A stretch of 64,000 nt of DNA from Balanoglossus misakiensis (taxonomy: Eukaryota; Hemichordata): NCBI GenBank assembly GCA_040954595.2, contig CM082597.2:6448001-6512000 (forward strand). The letters are read 5' to 3'. The first letter of the stretch is position 1. Each line of letters starts with the position of its first letter. The notes beneath the pieces were generated by a model. That model saw only the letters and a list, made by a program, of their open reading frames with translations. It was not told the origin of the DNA and made no database searches. This document shows positions 1 to 12,204 of this stretch, piece after piece. The translations under genes and the position numbers were made by a program.

Positions 1-440
1 TAGAAACGTTTTAGAAACACTGTTTGCCTTTTGTAAACACAGAGGATTACTCCTTTAGTTTGACTTGCCTTGTGTCTCACACACACAACGTTTCAAAAAT
101 GTTTCAGTGGTCCCTGTATGAACGCCATACCTGATACTGTAACTGTGTTGAGAGCCAAATTGTCTGAAATTTGAAATTCAAAATGGCCGCCAACCTATGT
201 GTTTATATATTTATACAAACAAGATGACCTGTTTTCTTTATTTTCAAAAAGAATCCTTATACACTTTGTATTTAAAATTTTCTTAGCAGAAAAAAATTCT
301 GAGGACTATCATGTTTTTTTTTTTAAATCAGTCCACAAGGTTACATTCTATATGATGTGACTTGATTTGAAGATTAAAAAAGTTTTGATCATGTCTTGCA
401 GCAGCTGCTATTTTTTTCTTCTAAACTTATTGTCAATTAG
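1..440. other. intron or upstream DNA of the zinc-finger gene
   Basis: No coding segment is recognised here. The reading frame of the first zinc-finger exon runs into an in-frame TAG that is itself the end of the splice acceptor, so the sequence to the left should be intron. Earlier exons of this gene, including its start codon, must lie outside the window. Confidence 0.6.
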
Positions 441-624
441 ATACAAGATGGTACCAGTGATGGACGTCGTTACACTAGTATTAGTACCGGTAGAGCGAGT
501 GGTAACCGTGGTTACATAGGCAGTGTGAGGAGAAACAAGGAGAGAGCAATGCTTCCATGTGAAGTCTGCAGCAAAGTGTTTGATCGACCATCTTTGTTGA
601 AACGGCATATGAGAACTCATACAG
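441..624 (+). CDS. zinc-finger gene, exon with finger 1
   Basis: The acceptor is TCAATTAG and the donor CAG|GTATAC. About 36 polar residues rich in Gly, Arg and Ser precede finger 1, whose ligands fall in CEVCSKVF...LLKRHMRTH. The exon ends in phase 1 within the Gly codon of the linker. Confidence 0.8.
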
Positions 625-3600
625 GTATACCCTAGGTTATTAAAGCTCCATTAGCTATAACTTTTGGCTATGTTTTCAGCATGTGTCTACTGCAGTGTCT
701 TGTTCAAATCTCTGAAGTAAGATGAAAGTCCCAGCATTTAACTTATCAACCCAACATATATTTGTATTATGATCATTGTGATTGTGCCAACCAATTCAAG
801 TCCGGACTAGAATTCATTTGTCAATAATAATGATGGTTGTTACACACATACAATCTTTGTTGACAAGTGGAGAAATGGGTATATGTTTGGCTTAGAGCAA
901 GAAATTGCTCTTAATACATAAAACAAAACAAAACTGGAAATAAAGGTAAGAGTTTAATACAGCTAATATCCCTTTAAAAGCCCCAGTTATTGTAACTTTT
1001 AGATTCTTTTGTCAGTATTTTTTCTATAATAAATGCTATCATCAATGTTTCTTGTTCTACACTAGATAGCTTTATGAAATGTTCAGTCTTTAACTTCTCT
1101 GCTTGTTGACAAGTCATGTGCATGTGTACAGATCATTGTTATTGTTGACAAACACATTCAATTCTGGACTTGTGAAAAAATTCGCCAAAATTTATAATTG
1201 GTCTTTACATTTAAGCAAGATTTTTACTCTCATATCCTACAAACTGGATAGAAGTTGTGTGTGGTCGAACATTGATTCACTATATATCCACATGTAGAAT
1301 AACATATTATAAACAGTGTCTTGTATCAAACATAATTAATGGAAAAAGGGCAGTGAGAGAGAGAACTTTGTCCCTTTAATTTAAAGTTATAAAAGTTGTT
1401 ACTCTGTAATCAAGCTGAGATATTTTGTCTATCTCATAAATTGTATGTTGTATTATCCATGACAGGTGAAAGACCTCACAGATGCAATATCTGTTGTAAA
1501 GCCTTCAGCACATCCAGTTCATTGAACACTCATCAAAGAATTCATTCAGGGGAGAAACCACATGTGTGCAACGTCTGTGGGAAACGATTTACAGCAAGTT
1601 CCAATCTCTACTATCATAAAATGACACATCAAAAGGTAAGTCTGCAATTTACCCATGGGACACCCCTTGTCTCTGGTGTGTAGAGGTCCAATCTATTATT
1701 CGTTTGACTAAACCATTCTGGGAAACGATTTACAGCAAGTTCCAATCTCTACTACCATAAAATGACACATCAAAAGGTAAGTCTGCAGTAATAACCCTTG
1801 GGACACCCCTTGTCTCTGGTGTGTAGAGGTCCAATCTATTATTCACTTGACCAAACCATTCTGTTGAAAGGGTTTGGGGAACATGGGCTGACATATGTTT
1901 TTTTTTATATTTTGTCTTTGGTAATTGTGTGAAATGAACCCAAAATTACAAGCTTCATGTAAATTCTTGGTCTTTTAACACCAGAAAGCATGTACCAGGA
2001 GAAAATATAGTTATAAAGCCCCACTAATCCATTAATTCCTGTGCCCTGTTCGAGAATCTCGTTCCGGATCTCGAAAACGGAGTATTGCCCTGCCAAGTGA
2101 ACATACATTATTGGCCTCTTCCAACAGGAGAAACCTCACAAGTGTAGGCTCTGTTCCAAGTCCTTCCCGACTCCCGGAGATCTGAAATGTCACATGTACA
2201 TACACAACGGATCCTGGCCTTACAAGTGTGGACTCTGTAACCGTGGTTTCAGTAAACAAACAAATCTCAGGAATCATCTCATGCTTCATACAGGTAAATA
2301 TTTACTCTTTGCATCAATCCTTGGGTGATACCATTTTCCGATTGGTTTCACTGCGTGACAGGCTAAACGTATTTACATATTTTTCATGGGTTACAGCTCA
2401 TGAAAACTGTCAATAGATGACAAAATTTTGACTTTGCTCCTGATTGTTTATCAACTGATGCAAAGTAAAAACAATAGCTACGCAAAACACCTAGTCTGTC
2501 GCCCAGTGACACCAATTGAAAGATGGTATCACCCACACCAAGTTGGGCGGAAGTTGGTCCTGGCGCTTTTTTCCCATGATTCAAATTAAAGTAAACGCCA
2601 TATTCGAAATTCTGCCAACTTTCCCTCATCTTTTTAAAAAATCGCGCGACTTATACATGGTGAACATGTATTTTTCTGAAAGAGTGACCTCAAAGCTACC
2701 AAATTATGTAGAAATCAGCTGGACCGGATTTCCCCTTTAATTCTCATTCAATTTTCATTAACATAGTACAGCCATAGTAATGAGTGATGCTCATAACCAT
2801 TGGGAAAAGACCACCATTAATACCCATCTTTGTATTAAAAAAGTGTATTCATGGCAAAAATAGCTTTTCCTGAACTCAACTTCAAAAAAACACTTTGAGA
2901 ATTTATCACTTCTAAAACGACAATCACTGAAAGATAAAAATAAATCTTTAGTATGTAAATTTCTCTGTATGGTTGTAATACTTGCAGGGGAAAGACCTTA
3001 TGAATGCAATCAGTGTGGGAAAAGATTTGCACTTCCTTGCAATTTAAAAGCCCATGTGAAGACCCATGATGGTATGTATGTCAAAATTAGTTTTGAAATT
3101 CAAGTGATTTCAGAACAGCACACTGCCTCATGGCATTGAATGTATACACTTTTCATGACCAGAGTCTCTGGTTTAATGTGCATAAGACGAACGTCGACCT
3201 TTAAAATGAAATTGAATCCAAACTTTTAATCCATCTGTGGCATATTCACAAACTAATCAATTTACAATTTGCGTAGGGATTTGTCAGATAAGTTTTATGT
3301 CTTGAAACACCACTGAATGACTTATTTTGAATTGCTGTTCATATTTCAGGGACAAAGATGTCAAGGTGCTCAACTTGCAACAAGACATGTCCCAGTTCTG
3401 AGCTGTCCAATCAGAATACCTGTAACAACTGTACACCTCCATTGACTTCAGCATCCAATCAAATTCCTCTTTACAAAGTGGAAGACATCGGTGCCGATTT
3501 CAAGAGCGAAAAACAGCGTGGTGAAGATTACATGTCTGGCAGAGCTCACGTTGGAAATACTTTTCCAGAGAAGAAGTCAAGTTCTGATGCAACCAAGCAA

Positions 3601-3768
3601 ATGTCATGTCTGCCTCCGTACACTTCATCGTCAAATCCAACCATTGCTCATCAAAATGGCCGATTTATCCAACAATGTTCGACTAACCTAAACGTTCAGG
3701 CCAATAGAAAACTTCATGAAATATCATCTCTCTCAGCTGGCATATTCAGCCAGTATTTTGCAAAATGA
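441..3768 (+). CDS. C2H2 zinc-finger protein, 3' part of gene
   Basis: Five exons (441-624, 1466-1635, 2128-2293, 2988-3071, 3350-3768) join in one frame with phases 1, 0, 1, 1 and end in TGA. They encode six C2H2 fingers, several linked by TGERP/SGEKP-type linkers, followed by about 135 residues without classical fingers. C2H2 proteins of this layout normally bind DNA in the nucleus as transcription regulators; the target cannot be read from the sequence. Nothing marks it as a particular vertebrate orthologue such as a KRAB or SCAN type, since the N-terminus is missing. Most fingers keep C-x2-C-x12-H-x3-H spacing. The introns hold several MITEs and one partly duplicated exon. Confidence 0.85.
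978..1165 (+). repeat. MITE family M3, truncated copy
   Basis: It begins after TTAA with AAGCCCCAGTTA and matches the left part of the M3 elements found in each TRIM unit (for example 32183-32521). The right half is missing and the copy runs into an M1 fragment. Confidence 0.6.
1180..1376 (+). repeat. MITE family M1, right half only
   Basis: It matches the right arm of the ~345-bp M1 foldback element, ending in GACTTTGTCCCT-like sequence plus TTAA. The left arm is absent, so the copy is truncated. Confidence 0.7.
1466..1635 (+). CDS. zinc-finger gene, exon with fingers 2 and 3
   Basis: The acceptor is CCATGACAG and the donor AAAAG|GTAAGT. It encodes fingers with CNICCKAF...HQRIH and CNVCGKRF...HKMTH joined by a SGEKPH linker. 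It enters in phase 1 and leaves in phase 0. Confidence 0.85.
1577..1863 (+). repeat. tandem duplication of half an exon plus intron
   Basis: The segment 1577-1720 (second half of finger 3, its donor and downstream intron) is repeated at 1718-1863 with few changes. The second copy keeps the AAAAG|GTAAGT donor but lacks the start of the finger and its own recognised acceptor, so it is a pseudo-exon. Confidence 0.9.
2128..2293 (+). CDS. zinc-finger gene, exon with fingers 4 and 5
   Basis: The acceptor is CTTCCAACAG and the donor ACAG|GTAAAT. It encodes CRLCSKSF...HMYIH and CGLCNRGF...HLMLH. It enters in phase 0, directly after the Lys that ends finger 3, and leaves in phase 1. Confidence 0.85.
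2316..2736 (+). repeat. MITE family M2, partial copy in an intron
   Basis: It matches the inner left arm and the complete right arm of the 610-bp M2 element at 18456-19065, ending CGGATTTCCCCT followed by TTAA. The outer left arm is missing. Confidence 0.8.
2988..3071 (+). CDS. zinc-finger gene, exon with finger 6
   Basis: The acceptor is ATACTTGCAG and the donor ATG|GTATGT, phase 1 on both sides. It encodes a linker ending GERPY and finger CNQCGKRF...HVKTH. Confidence 0.85.
3115..3203 (+). repeat. MITE family M5, fragment
   Basis: It contains the family's internal CATGGCATTGA and TCTCTGGTTT blocks and the end CATAAGACGA...CCTTTAA, shared with 22780-23115 and, inverted, 29224-29554. Confidence 0.6.
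3350..3768 (+). CDS. zinc-finger gene, terminal exon
   Basis: The acceptor is CATATTTCAG in phase 1, and the frame stays open to TGA at 3766-3768. The ~139 residues start with four close CxxC-like cysteines (CSTCNKTC and later TCNNC), then a Ser/Asn/Gln-rich tail with no known domain. The cysteine cluster could be a degenerate metal-binding site, but that is a guess. Confidence 0.75.
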
Positions 3769-5204
3769 AATCTAGGAGACGAGTGTACTATACTCCGTTT
3801 TCATATTTAAGAGAGCATCTTTCCAAAACGACACGAAAAACAAGGCCAGTATGTCACCGAGTAAAAAACTTTATCGTCTTTTGTATCATCGCTATAGTTG
3901 GGACCGATGTTCGAAAGCCACATTTTATTGTACGGTAAATTTTACATTCAACTTGTATCATGTAAACAACAAACCAGACGACCTCGATCAGTACTCCGTG
4001 ACCTACTGGCCTCGTTTTCGCGCTGTTGGCTTGGCGATGATGCCATCTTTTGGAAGGGCGCCCTCTCTATGAAAAAGGCGTATTGGGTTGGTGCTCTCAG
4101 GAATGAAACATCTCTTTTTGATTTGGAAATTCAACCACAGAGAGAATCATATTATTGGTTGATGACCACACTCCACTGAATCTCTTTGTATCTGTGTTTC
4201 TGAGTGTAATGTTCTCCTCTTTCTCCAAAGGGGTAGCAAAGAACACTACGATGATGTTTGGAACGAAACACTGAACTTTATTGCAAAACGGCCATCAGCC
4301 TAGAAACTGCAACATATTTCTCCGCATGTGAAGCGGTCACAGTTCACTCTCACGTATACATGGGCGTACAAACTGTAGTCCCCCCAAAATCATCACACTG
4401 AGATATATTTTTTAAAGGCATTTCCAAATCTAATTTTTCAGGAAATTAACTTTTAACATTCCCATTTCCAATCTGTATTGTGCAATCACCTCTGTACAGT
4501 TTTTAACATAAACATGATAGATATATATTTATCCTATTTGGTTTAAATGGGATGAACTTTGATTTCATTCCAATAACACAGGAGAAATGTCCTATGCAAC
4601 AAGCAATGTACAGACATGTTAATCGCATTCATAAGAATTGAAAACAAAGACTAATATACCAGAAAGCAGAAATTCATAGAAAACAACAGAAGTAAAAATT
4701 TGCGTGTTATGAATCTTTCCAGCAATAACAACCAATACATGTTGTGTTGTTGTTTGTTTTTGGGGGGCAGGGCAGGAGGACAAAAAGCAAGCATTGTATC
4801 GAAGAAACAAATAAGTTTCACATGTATATTGTTATTGTTTGTAAAAGAAAGATTTTATCGCTTACGTACATTTTCTATGAAAAAAAAACCTGAAATTGTT
4901 AGACACAAACCAACTTTTCTGTTTGTGTGAAATTTGACTTTAATTTCATAAGTTTTTATCATATATTTTTTTTAACGTGGTGGAATATATATTTTTTATG
5001 ACTAACTACATCTCAATTTTTTTCAATATTATAAACTTTAAGGATTTTTGAGACCGGAAAAATATTTTATTGTATTTTAACTATTTGTTTACATTTGACT
5101 ATGAGTAACATAACCATAATTATTTTTGTGGAATTTGTTGTCAAGTTAGAATAGAATTAGTTTTAAAGATGACATGACAATGGGGTCACACCTCTGAACT
5201 TGGA
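3769..5204. other. 3' flank of the zinc-finger gene
   Basis: AT-rich sequence that should include the 3' UTR. I found no canonical AATAAA soon after the stop, so the transcript end is not placed. ORFs here are short and unsupported. Confidence 0.4.
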
Positions 5205-5208
5205 TTAA

Positions 5209-5294
5209 CCCTTTCACCCCCATTTCCCTATTAAGAGGTCCGACCTTGTCATAGAAAACAATGCTCTTGGACTGAACCATGGTGGTGAAAGGGT
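5209..5294 (+). repeat. MITE family M4 (86 bp, CCCTTTCACC ends)
   Basis: Flanked by TTAA on both sides, it starts CCCTTTCACC and ends GGTGAAAGGG. TTAA target plus CCCTTT termini resembles non-autonomous piggyBac-type elements. Related copies lie at 8278, 16071, 22638, 31715, 39817, 48526, 49613 and 61275. Confidence 0.8.
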
Positions 5295-6152
5295 TTAAGA
5301 AAGCAACATACTGTACATGCATTCAAGAAATTCCCGAATAATGTTAATTTTTTTTCCACTTGATTCCAACAGTTTCAGTGACCTGTGCTTTCTTTTAACA
5401 ATCACATGTGTTTACTCCAGAGATTTTGTTGAATGTTTATGATATGTATTTAATCGTTGTTTTTTTGTCACAGTATACAGTATATACTTCAATATACCTA
5501 ACTGTTTCATAACTTCAGCAAAACACTGCAATGACAAGTTTTGCATCCACAAAGTATGTTTATTGACCATACACCCTGAATCATTAGCCATATACTTAGT
5601 ATAGATAAACCTACAACTTAGGAATACCTGTCAGATTTCACAGTACAACTCAATACAACTGTCTTACAGTATTGTTATTTCAATTTGTGATATTAAGAGA
5701 CTGACATGTATTTCTTTTAAATATACCGGTACATAGAATATATCTTACAGCTTCACTGTAGTATAAACGATATTTTTATTTAGAAATTTTATTCACAAAA
5801 AAATCCAATTTCTATTTATAAAAATTAACCATTTTAACCAGTACAATCTGTATCAGTATTATCACATTTTCTTGTATTTGTAACAACTGTGGTTGATTCT
5901 AAGACGAATGATCTTCAAGCAATGAACTTCAGATCACAAAATGCAACACCAAGCAGTGCCTAACAATTTTGTGGTCAAATTCCAGGCACACACCATCCAG
6001 AGGTCGCGTTTACGCAAAAAGTATGCATATTTGACGCAAAAAATGCTTAGTTTAATAATAACATGAAAATCTTATTCAGTGCATGAATATTGACGCATAG
6101 GAACTGGCCGATCTAGTTGCACAATGGTCAACGCAAAACGTACGTGTACCGG

Positions 6153-6291
6153 TGTTGTGCCAGATATGGCCCCTGCTGAGTACGTCCCCGCGCATGCGTT
6201 GACAAACAAACACCTTATCCCTAAGAAGCCATGTTTTGTTTGTCAACGCATGCGTGGCGTATTCGGCAAGGGGACGAATTCGGCACAACAC
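6153..6291. repeat. imperfect palindrome
   Basis: Arms of about 51-53 bp (6153-6205 and 6241-6291) match in reverse complement, with a CGCATGCGTTGACAAAC core and TGTTGTGCC ends, around a ~35-nt centre. Confidence 0.8.
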
Positions 6292-6377
6292 CGTCTGACT
6301 ATGTCTAAATATAGCACAGTGGGATCGGAAATCAACCACTAGTGCGCGTGAACTTTTCTACTCATCAAAATGTATGA

Positions 6378-6561
6378 CAGAACTTCATGACCTCTGCGCG
6401 CGATCTGTGCAATATGGATTTTATTTTCATGAGTGAGAAGGTGTATTCTTCCGAGTATTTTTGCGAGCGATAGCGAGTAAAAATGCAGAAGAATACACCT
6501 TCTCACGAGTGAAAATAACATCCATATTGCACAGATCGCGCGCAGAGGTCATGAAGTTCTG
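6378..6561. repeat. long near-perfect palindrome
   Basis: CAGAACTTCATGACCTCTGC at the left end is mirrored at the right end. Arms of about 73 bp surround a ~38-nt loop containing GCGAGCGATAGCGAG. The sequence could form a cruciform or a long RNA hairpin. Confidence 0.9.
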
Positions 6562-6720
6562 TTATTATTGCATATGTTTCCCCAGATTTGACGAAAATCA
6601 AAGTTTCGATCGTGGCGTATTGATTTTCATTACAGTGATGCGCCAAAGGCTATGCAACCCAGAGAAGGCCGCTCATTGGCCAAAATGACGCAACCTTTGT
6701 TATGCAAAGAAGGGTCATGT

Positions 6721-7130
6721 GGGGTCATTCCAACAGTGGGTTACCTGAGGTCGTGAGAACGCAGTGATAAATTTTGAAACACTGGCGATAGCGAGAGATT
6801 TTCGTAATTTTCGAGGTTCTAAAACACACTGACAACTAAATGTTCTGTTATTCTGACGATAGTTGGGAAGGATAATAAAACAACGTGCCAGAATGTTGAA
6901 AAATCCGCATGTTTCGGCGATCATGTTGGCTCATTTCATCGGTGGTTTAGCTCAGGTCGCAAGATAGCATCGGCAGTATTTGAGAAACTGGCGATAGCGA
7001 GGGATATTCCGAGGTTCCCAAACATACTGCCAATTAATGTTTTGCTATTCTGACAAAATTTGGGAAGGATAAGACAATGACGTCTCCGAATGTTGAAAAT
7101 TCCCCACGTTTCGGCGATCATACTCCAGCT
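6721..7130. repeat. two diverged tandem copies (~200 bp)
   Basis: Both halves share CTGGCGATAGCGAG, the GGGAAGGATAA block, GAATGTTGAAAA and CGTTTCGGCGATCAT in the same order. They are clearly related but diverged. Confidence 0.75.
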
Positions 7131-7893
7131 CTGCCGACGGCGTTCAATGTTTACAAACAAAACGTAGTCCGGCTTGTTTTTACTCATTTGCATATAGGTT
7201 GTGAAAAATACCACTTTGTCACGCGCACAACTAAAACAACAATCGGCTTTTTTGCGACTGAAATAAAACTTTTGTTATATCCTCCGGAGGTTTATATGAA
7301 CTCCAAGTGATTGTGTAACAGAACGAGGGTTAAACTTTGAAAGATACGATCGATTGAAGGGGAAATGGGGGATCTTATTCTTCGGGATGCTCATTTGCAT
7401 ATGAGCTCGCAAAAATACCAGAATTATTATTGCACGGCCCGCTTAGAATACTGTAGTACATATGCAATAATAGCTAATATTGTTTGATGAACATTGAACT
7501 AGACATGTGTACAACGCAGGCTTATAGAAGTTTGACGCAGCTTTTTCGATGAATGCGTCAAAAATACAGACACAACAAAATGTGACCGCGACCTCTGCAT
7601 GCAGTGCCTAACAATTTTGTGGCCAAATTTCAGGCACACTCCAATATTTCCATTTACATTCTCATATCTGCTCAACAGATGCATATCTGACAAACACATG
7701 AGATAACCTTAATTGTGTGAATTAATCCAGCCACTGGGCCTTTAAATGTTTAGGTTTTTTGTTTACTGTTAAAACCAATATGGTGATCACCTAATGACTG
7801 TCAAACATCATTGACATTATCCTGATTACTGTGATAGAAGAATGGTGGGTAGCCAGTTTGGTGCATACTTCTATTACTACTGGGTTTTTTTAA

Positions 7894-8236
7894 GAGACTA
7901 GTCTCTCTCTCGCTGCCCCTTTCCACTAATTATGTTTGATACAAGACACCGTTTATGTTATTCTACATGTGGATATATAGTGAATCAATGTTTGTCCACA
8001 CACAACTTCCATCCCGCTTGTAGACACGAGAGTGAAAAACTCGCCAAAATGAATAATAAGTCTCTGCCATTTATTCATTTGGCGAGATTTTTACTCTCAT
8101 ATCATACAAGTGGGATAAAAGTTGTGTGTGGTTGAACATTGATTCACTACATATCCACATGTAGAATGACATAAACGGTGTCTTGTATCAAACATAATTA
8201 ATGGAAAAAGGGCAGTGAGAGAGAGACTTTGTCCCT
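7894..8236. mobile_element. MITE family M1 (~345 bp foldback)
   Basis: Long inverted arms meet near a short centre. The right end is GACTTTGTCCCT next to TTAA; the left terminus is slightly eroded. No ORF for a transposase. Other copies: 13555, 19719, 23616 (partial), 26756, 30598. Confidence 0.85.
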
Positions 8237-8277
8237 TTAATTGATTTGATTCCCTTGATAACACAGGTTCTTACACA

Positions 8278-8362
8278 CCCTTTCACCACCATGGTTCAGT
8301 CCAAACCTATTGTTTTCTATGGTAATGTTTGACCTCTAAATAGAGAACTGGGGGTGAAAGGG
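8278..8362 (+). repeat. MITE family M4
   Basis: CCCTTTCACCACCATGG start and GGTGAAAGGG end, with TTAA retained on the right. Confidence 0.8.
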
Positions 8363-8633
8363 TTAAACTTTGAAGTAAAGTTGATTTAATTGAATATATT
8401 ATTCAGTGTTAGGGTTTTTTTTATTTAGTTTTTTGACCTTTTGACAAGTCAGATGTAAATGTTAACATTTGACATGCTTTGTACTGTCTTTCTTACAAAT
8501 TTTGGACAAATTAATATACATATTAATAAAAAACTGATTTACTAAACCTGTTGTGAACTAATTTGCGTTGCTAGTGCCATACCACAAGTGTGAGTGTTTT
8601 GTTCAACCAGACTACTATATATGTAAGTATATA

Positions 8634-8880
8634 TCAATCAATCAATCAATCAACAAAATTAGTTTATATAGCACCCAAATCCAAAACAAGAAATTTTGCC
8701 CAATGACGCTCATGGTAAAACCACACTGTATGCTCCTTTGAACATATGAGTTTTAAGTTTTCTTTTGAAAGTCTCCAGGTTTGTAGATTCCCTGATGTCA
8801 AGAGGCAGTGCGTTCCACAGTTTAGGGGCTGCATAAGAGAAGGCACAGCTGCCATAGGTTTCGTTTTTGTAGGATGTGCA
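8634..8880. repeat. dispersed element with (ATCA)n tract
   Basis: A run of ATCA repeats (8634-8652) is followed by TTTATATAGCACCC and a segment containing GCGTTCCACAGTTTAGGGGC. Similar motifs recur in retroposon-like repeats of marine animals as I remember them, but the family is not identified and no second copy is in the window. Confidence 0.4.
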
Positions 8881-9045
8881 TGTTAAAAGATTGTGTTACT
8901 TCAAGCCTCAGTATTTTTCTTCCATCTATCAACTCTGCTTTCTTTCTCTAGATTTTGATGTTTGTCCCAAGTTTAGCAGCATGGACTACTTAATAATGAA
9001 TACAGCGCCCCCACATGCAGTTCTGATTATTTTCCTCTAAATTAC

Positions 9046-9127
9046 AACATTTACGCGACTTTTTTATTTCCAAGTTTTTATGGCACTCGCGTATTTATTG
9101 CTCTCGAAAATAACCCGTTTTACAGTA
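9046..9127. repeat. MITE family M7, right end
   Basis: Ends in CGAAAATAACCCGTTTTACAGTA, matching the right terminus of the element at 14332-14541. The left part is not recognisable. Confidence 0.6.
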
Positions 9128-11869
9128 TCTCTTTCAACTGAGACTTTCAACTAATGAGGGCGCAATTCGAGTCCCCGAACAAAACTTCAAGTTGTGTTCG
9201 TGGTCAATACTGAGTGGGGCAATGCTTTGATTAGCGATGATGTGGTGGCAGATTGGTGACATGGCAAATGTATACGTACATTTACCCACACCTTATATAT
9301 CCTCGAGGGTTTGTGCTTATAGTGATGAAGTTGCAAAGCCGTTTGGAGTAGACTTGGTTTTGGAAATTCTTGTAACTTAAAACTGGTCACAAAAAATCCT
9401 CGAATATTACGATCGTGTTCTGAATCATTCTGAATTGATCCTCTGTACACCGAAAAACGTAGGAAACCCAATATGCCTATATTTAACATAAAATTGTTCA
9501 GACCTAGCCTCGCGTTGTGCGAGATATACGAGCGAAAACCCGGCAGTTATTTCGGGTAAAGAACGCAAACACCTTATAATATAAAGGACACTTTGCGCGT
9601 GATGTCGAACTTGTGTAACTCAAAAACGGATAATCAAAATTCGCAAAATGTTCACACATTCACCTGTACTGAACATTCTCAGAAACAGTGTCTGTGTCAG
9701 AATTTTTCTCATTTTCTTATAATTATATTTATCGCAATTTAAATTAATTAATGACAAAACGGGTCTTAAATTTAGCCAACAATATGTATTTTAAAAATCG
9801 TAGATTTGATTTTTGCAGATATACCTACTGTCTATCATGTTTTTTTGGACGTATCAGCCTACTTGATATAGCCTACACATGAGTTTAAGATCATTTTGCT
9901 AAAACGACTATCGACTGTACCCGGCAACAGTTACAGATTTTCGCTTGATGTAAACTTTCCCAAATCCATATTTTTAAGAAGATGCCAAACAAGCAAACTG
10001 AAGTACAATTTGGGCCGGGAGACAAATTATCGAGAGTCCGATTCCTTATATATGGAGACACGTTTCGGACACTAGTACTGACATGCAGGTTTTTTCGCAC
10101 AAAGATGCACATTATGAAAATATAGGGGGCTAATTACTTTTAGCGGATTCTGATCCCGATAATTAACTTAACAGAGAAATATTTATTTAAAAGATTGAAT
10201 TTCTTAGGTTGCATTCTTAAATAAAGCTGTACATAGTAGGCCCTACTGGTGACACTGTAACTCGGAGACATTCTCTTTATCGGAAGAAACCTGTTTGGGA
10301 GACAAAGTCGGACCCCGATTCTTCATCTTGGAGACAAGTTTCGGACAGGGTGTTAATCAAACGCATATACTGTATATACTGTGGTATTTAGGCAAATGGT
10401 CAAAGTTGTTTTCTGCCCTTTTTGGATATCGTATTAGGCCTACAGTGTGCAAGTTGTAAGCTTCAACGACCTGAAGTGCACGTTTTAGGCGTGGCGCGCC
10501 GCTTAGAAAAACTCCCGTATCTTCAGGTCAGGGCCAGTACTAGATTTGTTGCGCATATAACATGTATAAGTGTATTGTGCATTCAAACTATACGTTTCCC
10601 GATTTGGAAAGTTCTCCAGAATTCCACATTCCAATAGGCGATGCATGACTGCCGTGCAATAAGATGGGGCGAATTTTACCAGGTTCTTCGATCAATGGTG
10701 AGAGTTTTTCCCGATGAAGAGAACATGTCGGTTGAACATTGATGTATCTTGATAGCTGATAGACCTACACCAGTCGGGCACCACATTTTCCCCATCAAAC
10801 GAATACACAGTTAGGCCTACTGAACTGTAGTCGTTCAAATCTTCAAATTATAACGATACATACAGTCCAACCACGAACGCCATCTTTAATTTAAAGAAAA
10901 CGCATAACGAAAATGTTAAAATAACCCAGTGCAGTCCATCATGCGGAACACTTTCATCACAAGAATTATTGGTATACTGTTATGATTGAAATGTTTTCAA
11001 ATCATTTTATGTAGAAACTAGGTCATATTTATTCAAGATTATAAAATTAAATTACACAAACAATAAGCTTCTGTAGAATCATGGAAACTGTCCTGTTTTG
11101 GCAAAGCGGTGATTGGTAGTGGTAAAATCACGCATGTCGAATGTTCAAACAGAAAATGAAAGATACCTACAATAAGTACAACTTAGAAATTTCGCTTTGT
11201 AGAAAATGAATCCCAAAGTCATGAAAATGAAAGAGTTCGCTAAACTGCGTACAAGTAAGACAAGTCCAACCAAAGCAAACACTGGAAACGTATTAGCGAA
11301 AGATAAGAATGCTTACATTGAACTACTAAATTTGTTTTAATCTTTAATGAGAAATACAAAATGACATAAAATACGCACGCTAAAACCACAAACCATACGA
11401 CCAGCGACTATGCATGCAAGCCTAACTGCTAAATCTGGGGAAAATGTAAAACGGTATACGTACCATAATTGGCTACGCTACTCAAAGTCATCTCTATTGA
11501 AGTGATTCTGCCAACTCCCTCCCTGGTTAAGTGTGAGTAATTCTCCACGGCCAATTTTGTTTACACAATCTGGATGATGTCTCTTATAAAGTAAATTTAA
11601 GCGCCTATTTTATTGACTAAATGTTGTTCGATCAGATCATAAGATTGGCCTATCTAACTAGTTTCGTTCATTCTTGAATCAGAATGGTAAATGGCCTATG
11701 TGTACTGTCATTAATTATTATATTTTCAAGATCACGGTCACTGGCACCACATTTAATCACTTGTATACTCCTGCCAAGACCAAGACCACAGACGCTCTTT
11801 TTGATTTTGGAAATTCATACATGGTAGTACAATCATGGTTGGTCCACATTAGGCTAATGGTATGAGTTC
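9128..11869. other. intergenic DNA, mostly unrecognised
   Basis: No convincing gene. A block of ~50 bp with GGGAGACAAA...CCGATTC...GGAGACA.GTTTCGGAC occurs twice (about 10017-10070 and 10297-10350). The remainder is unremarkable AT-rich sequence that could hold enhancers. Confidence 0.4.
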
Positions 11870-12204
11870 AGTACCTGAGAAGGTACCATGTACCTGAGCT
11901 GCACTGTGCGCCGTTGAGGGCACGCAGAGAGCCGTGCGCTCCGCGGGGACGCTTGTGCTTTTGTGACCGCGCGGTGTTTGAAGGTCACCGCAGTTGGCCG
12001 GAAGTCCTTCGGACGCTGATCTTGTTGACAGAAGTGCTGGGACCAAAGATCATGGCATAACCCGAGTTGACACTCGTACTCGCGATCGACGAAACTGCTA
12101 GTGTTTCTCGTCCATGAAAGTTGTCTGTGATCGGAGTCACTCTGTTTTTAGCGTGGCGGTCCTGATCGCCAGACTTTGGAATTAATTGTTGTTGTTCTTC
12201 GAAA
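11870..12204 (+). promoter_or_regulatory. probable promoter/5' UTR of the EGF gene
   Basis: CpG content rises sharply here (GTGCGCTCCGCGGGGACGC, GACCGCGCGGTG) compared with the AT-rich flanks, just upstream of the first ATG. No TATA box is evident; a CpG-type start is inferred. Confidence 0.45.

Larger units (their letters stand above)
5953..7638. mobile_element. composite element bounded by 37-bp direct repeats
   Basis: A near-identical block starting GCAGTGCCTAACAATTTTG occurs at 5953-5990 and 7601-7638. Between them lie two nested palindromes and a diverged tandem repeat, with no coding capacity. This could be a deletion derivative of a larger transposon or overlapping insertions; no transposase is present. 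Confidence 0.5.

Noticed and set aside
4240-4400. Possible LTR or retroelement fragment near TTTATTGCAAAACGGCC
   Set aside because: No matching second terminal repeat, primer-binding site or coding region could be found.
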